A stretch of 10,238 nucleotides of DNA from Mageeibacillus sp. UBA1193 (GTDB taxonomy: Bacteria; Bacillota; Clostridia; Saccharofermentanales; Saccharofermentanaceae), in contig DBYF01000084.1 in assembly GCA_002310155.1 (NCBI GenBank), forward strand, positions 1 to 10,238. Reading direction: 5' to 3'. This document shows, piece by piece, positions 7,111 to 10,238 of the stretch. The position numbers were made by a program, and so were the translations under genes. Numbering within the stretch: the first letter of the stretch is position 1; each line of letters begins with the position of its first letter. The notes beneath the pieces are model-generated. The model was not told the DNA's origin. It was given only the letters and a program-made list of their open reading frames with translations, and made no database searches.

Positions 7111-7119
7111 TGTTATAAT
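7111..7119 (+). promoter_or_regulatory. Extended -10 promoter of the two-component operon
   Basis: TGTTATAAT is a perfect extended -10 (TGnTATAAT). No good -35 hexamer lies 16-18 bases upstream, which is typical of extended -10 promoters or of activator-dependent ones. The expected start is near 7126, about 32 bases before the regulator ATG. The region between this and the divergent promoter (about 7032-7110) shows only weak dyads. Confidence 0.65.
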
Positions 7120-7126
7120 GGTGTGT

Positions 7127-7135
7127 GAAAAGCAC
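7127..7135 (+). repeat. AAAAGCAC motif copy at the presumed transcription start
   Basis: GAAAAGCAC followed by TTTT; one of two intergenic copies. It begins almost exactly where the extended -10 promoter should start transcription and would form the first bases of the two-component mRNA leader. Confidence 0.55.
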
Positions 7136-7157
7136 TTTTGCCTGAGGGGATCATCGT

Positions 7158-7820
7158 ATGCCGGACATTATCATCTGCGAAGACAATAAGGAGATCGGAG
7201 AACTTCTCTCCGCCTTTCTCAAGAAGGAAAACTACACCGTCGCCATCGCACCGACCGGCGAACGCGCGCTCGAGCTTTTCGAGAAGTACGGCGCAAAGCT
7301 CATGGTCTTAGACATCATGCTCCCGGGCATCGACGGATTTGCCGTCTGCAGCAAGATCCGTGAATCTTCGAATACCCACATCATCATCGCGAGCGCGAAG
7401 AGTGATAAGGATAGTAAACTCGAGGGACTCGCGCTCGGAGCGGATGACTATATCGAGAAGCCGTATGACATCGACATCCTGCTGGCGAAGATCAAGGGTG
7501 TCTTTAAGAGAAAATACGCCGTCGAGGAGATCATCGACGGAGACCTGCGCCTGAACACCGTGCAGCACACACTGACGGTCAACGGAAAGCCCGTCGTTGT
7601 GACCGAGAAGGAGTTCGCTCTTCTGCAGCTGCTGATCGAGAATAAGAACACGACGCTTCGGAAAGAATACATCTTCAACAACATCTGGGGATCCGACAGT
7701 GATTCGGAGATCCAGACACTGACAGTCCACATCAAGTGGCTCCGCGAGAAGATCGAGAAGGATCCGAAGAATCCGAAGCACATCATCACGGTGTGGGGCA
7801 CGGGGTACCGCTATGAGTAA
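7158..7820 (+). CDS. OmpR/PhoB-family response regulator
   Basis: The product is 220 residues. The receiver domain (about 3-115) has the acidic pocket Glu8-Asp9, the phospho-accepting Asp52 in LDIMLPGIDG, the switch Ser79 in IIIASAKSD, and Lys101 in DDYIEKPY; all key residues are present. The winged-helix DNA-binding domain (about 125-218) has the usual VTEKEFALLQLL, the recognition-helix region QTLTVHIKWLREKI and the closing hairpin TVWGTGYRYE. Phosphorylation by the downstream kinase should promote dimerisation on direct repeats near target promoters. GAGGGGA (7144-7150) lies 7 bases before the ATG. Its stop overlaps the kinase gene by 8 bases. Targets are unknown; autoregulation is possible. 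Confidence 0.95.
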   Translation: MPDIIICEDNKEIGELLSAFLKKENYTVAIAPTGERALELFEKYGAKLMVLDIMLPGIDGFAVCSKIRESSNTHIIIASAKSDKDSKLEGLALGADDYIEKPYDIDILLAKIKGVFKRKYAVEEIIDGDLRLNTVQHTLTVNGKPVVVTEKEFALLQLLIENKNTTLRKEYIFNNIWGSDSDSEIQTLTVHIKWLREKIEKDPKNPKHIITVWGTGYRYE

Positions 7821-9153
7821 ACCGAAAGGAAAAAGCACCGAGCTTCGAAGCACCTATGGATCCGGCATGGCGCGCTTCCGTGTGGTCGCCTGCGTGATCA
7901 TCGCGGTCGAGCTTCTGATACTTGCGATCTGCAATTTCCTTCTTCTCGGAAGCCTGAAAAAAGATGCATCTAAACAGTACCGCGTAGACGTCTCCCGCGC
8001 CGCCGAGGATCTTGAACTGTATGTCGCATTAAGCAGTCAGTACCCGGTACAGGTGGAGTTCCGCCGCGGCGATCCGAAGCCCGATCTGCACCTCGGATTC
8101 GACATGGAAAATTACCCGTCCCTTCTCCGCATTTCCACCTTCGATGCGAAGGAAGTCGTCAACAATGACTACGCGGTCAAGGACGTCGCCGGCACCCTGC
8201 TCCGCTTCGAATATGAGATCCGTCCGGACCTTCGTCCCCTGATCTACATGAACATCGGACTCGGCCTGTCGCTTCTGGTTACGATCGCGATCCTTCTTTA
8301 TGTCGGAAGAAAGATCCTCCGCCCGTTCAACGCGATGAGCAAACTCTCCGTAGATCTCGCCCGCGGCAATCTCTCCGCGCCTGTGAAGGAAGAAAAGAGT
8401 AAATTCTTCGGCAGATTCCTCTGGGGCATCAACATGCTCCGTGATAATCTCGAGACGAATAAGGAGCGCGAACTCGAACTTCAGAAGGATAAGAAGACAC
8501 TGATCCTCTCGCTCTCCCACGATATCAAAACACCTCTGTCGGCCATCAAGCTCTACACCCGCGCGCTCGATGAGGGCATCTATGATACCGAAGAGAAGCG
8601 CAAGGAAGCTCTCGCCGGCATCACTCACAATGCTTCCGAGATCGAGAAATATGTGGCCGATATCGTCACCGCTTCGAAGGAAGATTTCCTCAATCTCGAA
8701 GTCACGATGAGCGAAGTATATCTTAAGGAGATCATGGACAGCATCAAGACCCTCTACGATGAGAAGTTCTCTTCCCTGCGCACTGACTTTACGATCGCTG
8801 AATACGGTAACGTTCTTCTCTCTGCCGACCGTGACCGCCTCGAGGAAGTCCTCCAGAACCTTCTCGAGAACGCCATCAAATACGGCGATGGAAAGTGGGT
8901 AAAGATCAGTTTCTCCGATGAGGAAGACTGCCGTCTGATCACCGTCACAAACAGCGGATGCTCTGTCAAGGAAGAAGAGATCCCGCATCTTTTCGAGTCT
9001 TTCTACCGCGGTTCGAATTCGGAAAAAGCACCGGGTTCCGGACTGGGTCTTTATATTTCCAGATCACTTATGCGCATGATGAACGGTGAGATTTTCGCGA
9101 CCAAAGAAAATACCGGGGATTTCTCCGTCACCGTCGTGGTGAAGAAGGTTTGA
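7813..9153 (+). CDS. Membrane sensor histidine kinase, partner of the adjacent regulator
   Basis: The product is 446 residues. Membrane helices at about 24-46 and 143-165 flank an outer sensor region of about 95 residues that I do not recognise. A HAMP-like linker (about 166-220) follows. The dimerisation/phospho-acceptor segment contains SLSHDIKTPLSAIKLY, making His236 the likely autophosphorylated residue. The ATPase domain (about 300-446) has the N box QNLLENAIKYG (catalytic Asn353), a G1 box VTNSGCSV, the F box HLFESFYRG and the G2 box GSGLGLYIS. In G1 the usual Asp is Asn380, a variant that occurs in active kinases. The start codon lies inside the end of the regulator gene (8-base overlap, ATGAGTAA), so the pair is coupled. 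The stop codon lies at the edge of a large inverted repeat. The signal sensed is unknown. Confidence 0.94.
   Translation: MSKPKGKSTELRSTYGSGMARFRVVACVIIAVELLILAICNFLLLGSLKKDASKQYRVDVSRAAEDLELYVALSSQYPVQVEFRRGDPKPDLHLGFDMENYPSLLRISTFDAKEVVNNDYAVKDVAGTLLRFEYEIRPDLRPLIYMNIGLGLSLLVTIAILLYVGRKILRPFNAMSKLSVDLARGNLSAPVKEEKSKFFGRFLWGINMLRDNLETNKERELELQKDKKTLILSLSHDIKTPLSAIKLYTRALDEGIYDTEEKRKEALAGITHNASEIEKYVADIVTASKEDFLNLEVTMSEVYLKEIMDSIKTLYDEKFSSLRTDFTIAEYGNVLLSADRDRLEEVLQNLLENAIKYGDGKWVKISFSDEEDCRLITVTNSGCSVKEEEIPHLFESFYRGSNSEKAPGSGLGLYISRSLMRMMNGEIFATKENTGDFSVTVVVKKV
7828..7840 (+). repeat. Long-form motif copy GGAAAAAGCACCG
   Basis: It lies in the first codons of the kinase (Lys7-Ser8-Thr9). A partial echo, GAAGCACC, follows at 7847-7854. 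Confidence 0.65.
9021..9033 (+). repeat. Long-form motif copy GGAAAAAGCACCG
   Basis: It encodes Glu404-Lys405-Ala406-Pro407 in the loop between the kinase F and G2 boxes, a frame different from the copy at 7828. Confidence 0.65.
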
Positions 9154-9162
9154 TCCCCGGTA
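9111..9162 (-). terminator. Candidate terminator for the DUF4349-like gene, inside the kinase 3' end
   Basis: TACCGGGGAT (9111-9120) and ATCCCCGGTA (9153-9162) are a perfect 10-bp inverted repeat around a 32-base loop, which itself holds a small nested stem (CACC 9129-9132 and GGTG 9138-9141). Read on the minus strand, the stem is followed directly by TTTTCTTT, as in an intrinsic terminator, 60 bases past the DUF4349 stop. On the plus strand no U-rich run follows. The long loop lowers confidence. Confidence 0.5.
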
Positions 9163-9221
9163 CTTTCTACTGAGACGACCTACGCCCCAGTTGCTTCAGT
9201 TTCCCTTTCCTTTTTCCGGCA

Positions 9222-10238
9222 TTATTCTTCTTTTCTCTCTTCAGTGACATCCGGATCGGATCCTTCTGTCTCTGCAGTCGGTGTTTCATTCTGCGGTGCC
9301 TCGGCAGTTGCTGCTTCGGTCTGCTGCTGCGCCTGCTCTGCGGCTCTCTGGGCTGCGATGCGGGCCTGGATCTGTGCCTGGTTTTCAGCATAGCGTGCCT
9401 GCGTCTCCGCGGTCGCCTGCTCTCTTGCTGCCTGATAAGCCTTCATGCGCTCAAACTGCTGCGCCTCGAGTGCTTTTCGATTCACCTCGGCTCTTTCCTT
9501 TGACTTCCTGATGCTGCTTCTGGTAGTGAAGAAGACCACACCGAAGATGATGAGGAGCAGAAGCAGTACCCACCAGTTAGCGACGAAGAACAGGACGATA
9601 CCCTGCAGGAATCCGAGGAATCCGTCCCAGGATTCTTTTGCCGTCTTGGACAGCTTCGTGCCGAAGGAATCCTCTTCCTTCACTTCTTTCTCTTCCTTCT
9701 TGATCTTCTTCTCGGAAACCTTGTGGATCGTGATCGTGACGTAGGAATAAGCAACATCGCTCTCGAGCATGCTCATCTCTGTCTTGATGTTGGAGATCGT
9801 GATCGCGAGATCACGGAGTTCTCTCTGGATCTGAAGTGCGACCGTTTCGTCTTCTGTTTCGTTGTACTGCTTGAGATAGCGGTCATATTCCGCCTCGTAG
9901 ATCTCCAGATCACTCTGCAGTGTACCGTAGCGGGTAGCCACATTATCAACGGAGCTGTTCTTGGAACGGAGCGTTCCGACACCGGATGCGGCGCTTACGA
10001 AAGACTCATAGTACTCCGACGGGATACGGATCGTTGCTGTGTAATAATAATCTTTATCTTCTTCATCAAGAATGTAACGGCCATTATTGTTATTACCATC
10101 TGACTGGTTCTCTCTTTCTACAAAACCGTGGTATTCTGCGATCTTCGTCTTCAGTGCGGTGACCGACTCTTCGAAATTCAGTGTATCGAGGGCGATAGTA
10201 CAGCGGAAAACAAGCATCTCTTTCTTCGCGTCTGCTTT
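9222..10238 (-). CDS. DUF4349-like membrane protein, N-terminus beyond the window
   Basis: The frame stays open through the right edge of the window, so the first Met at 10217 is probably internal: the family has an N-terminal signal or lipoprotein region before this point. Counting from that Met, residues 1-165 match the DUF4349 pattern: strand FRCTIALDTLNFEESV, EYHGFVERE, then IRIPSEYYESFVSAASGVGTL and a helical, likely coiled-coil stretch (about 95-150). A membrane helix pair or long helix lies at about 200-231 (residues GIVLFFVANWWVLLLLLIIF). The C-terminal tail (about 235-331) is cytoplasmic, rich in Ala, Gln and Glu, and ends in acidic repeats. The family's function is not established; some members are cell-envelope proteins. 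It is convergent with the kinase gene, with 68 bases between the stop codons. Confidence 0.85.
   Translation of the reverse strand, partial: KADAKKEMLVFRCTIALDTLNFEESVTALKTKIAEYHGFVERENQSDGNNNNGRYILDEEDKDYYYTATIRIPSEYYESFVSAASGVGTLRSKNSSVDNVATRYGTLQSDLEIYEAEYDRYLKQYNETEDETVALQIQRELRDLAITISNIKTEMSMLESDVAYSYVTITIHKVSEKKIKKEEKEVKEEDSFGTKLSKTAKESWDGFLGFLQGIVLFFVANWWVLLLLLIIFGVVFFTTRSSIRKSKERAEVNRKALEAQQFERMKAYQAAREQATAETQARYAENQAQIQARIAAQRAAEQAQQQTEAATAEAPQNETPTAETEGSDPDVTEERKEE
9470..9477 (-). repeat. AAAAGCAC motif copy
   Basis: Exact octamer on the minus strand, encoding Lys-Ala-Leu just after the membrane helix of the DUF4349-like protein. Confidence 0.6.

Noticed and set aside
8029..8988. 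Minus-strand open frame (319 codons) antisense to the histidine kinase
   Set aside because: The opposite strand holds all kinase boxes; this frame has no recognisable fold and an Asp/Glu/Ile-rich antisense composition.
9169..9218. Plus-strand terminator after the kinase: ACTGA/TCAGT plus a pyrimidine-rich run
   Set aside because: The stem is only 5 bp with a 22-base loop and the pyrimidine run is interrupted by many C; too weak to call.
266..9260. Frequent GGATCC and GATC sites
   Set aside because: They appear common, but preferred ATC, GAT and GGA codons would produce them, and they lie mostly in coding sequence; without a codon-aware background I cannot claim enrichment.

Overview
The window looks like chromosome from a Gram-positive clostridial (Bacillota) bacterium of roughly balanced base composition, of the kind found in gut or rumen. 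The lipoprotein signal peptide, the OmpR-type kinase/regulator pair, the DUF4349-like membrane protein, strong AGGAG-type ribosome sites and sigma-A-like promoters all fit this. A xylan-debranching glycosidase (GH115) suggests a plant-fibre lifestyle. The assignment is inference; there is no rRNA or marker gene here. I see no tRNA, rRNA, CRISPR, insertion sequence or phage gene, and no gene-free stretch longer than about 180 bases.

Layout. Bases 123-2788 (+) carry a lipoprotein with a 13-residue tandem repeat, an ECF-like sigma factor, and a single-pass membrane protein whose start overlaps the sigma stop by 4 bases, most likely its anti-sigma partner. The sigma ribosome site lies in one arm of a perfect 10-bp inverted repeat. 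Bases 2802-6979 (-) carry a zinc-ribbon, two-helix membrane protein followed 35 bases later by a GH115 alpha-glucuronidase without a signal peptide. A good sigma-A promoter reads into this pair. Bases 7158-9153 (+) hold an overlapping OmpR-family response regulator and sensor histidine kinase behind an extended -10 promoter. Bases 9222-10238 (-) hold a DUF4349-like membrane protein whose N-terminus lies outside the window.

How the genes may work together. The sigma/anti-sigma pair and the kinase/regulator pair are two independent signal-sensing modules flanking a carbohydrate gene. Nothing in the sequence proves that either controls GH115.

The most unusual signal is not a gene. The octamer AAAAGCAC occurs ten times (both strands, about once per kb), always followed by a pyrimidine and nine times preceded by a purine, where about 0.3 would be expected by chance. 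It lies in different reading frames and in two intergenic regions, and one pair forms a perfect inverted repeat. This resembles the density and layout of DNA uptake sequences or other genome-wide signature motifs.
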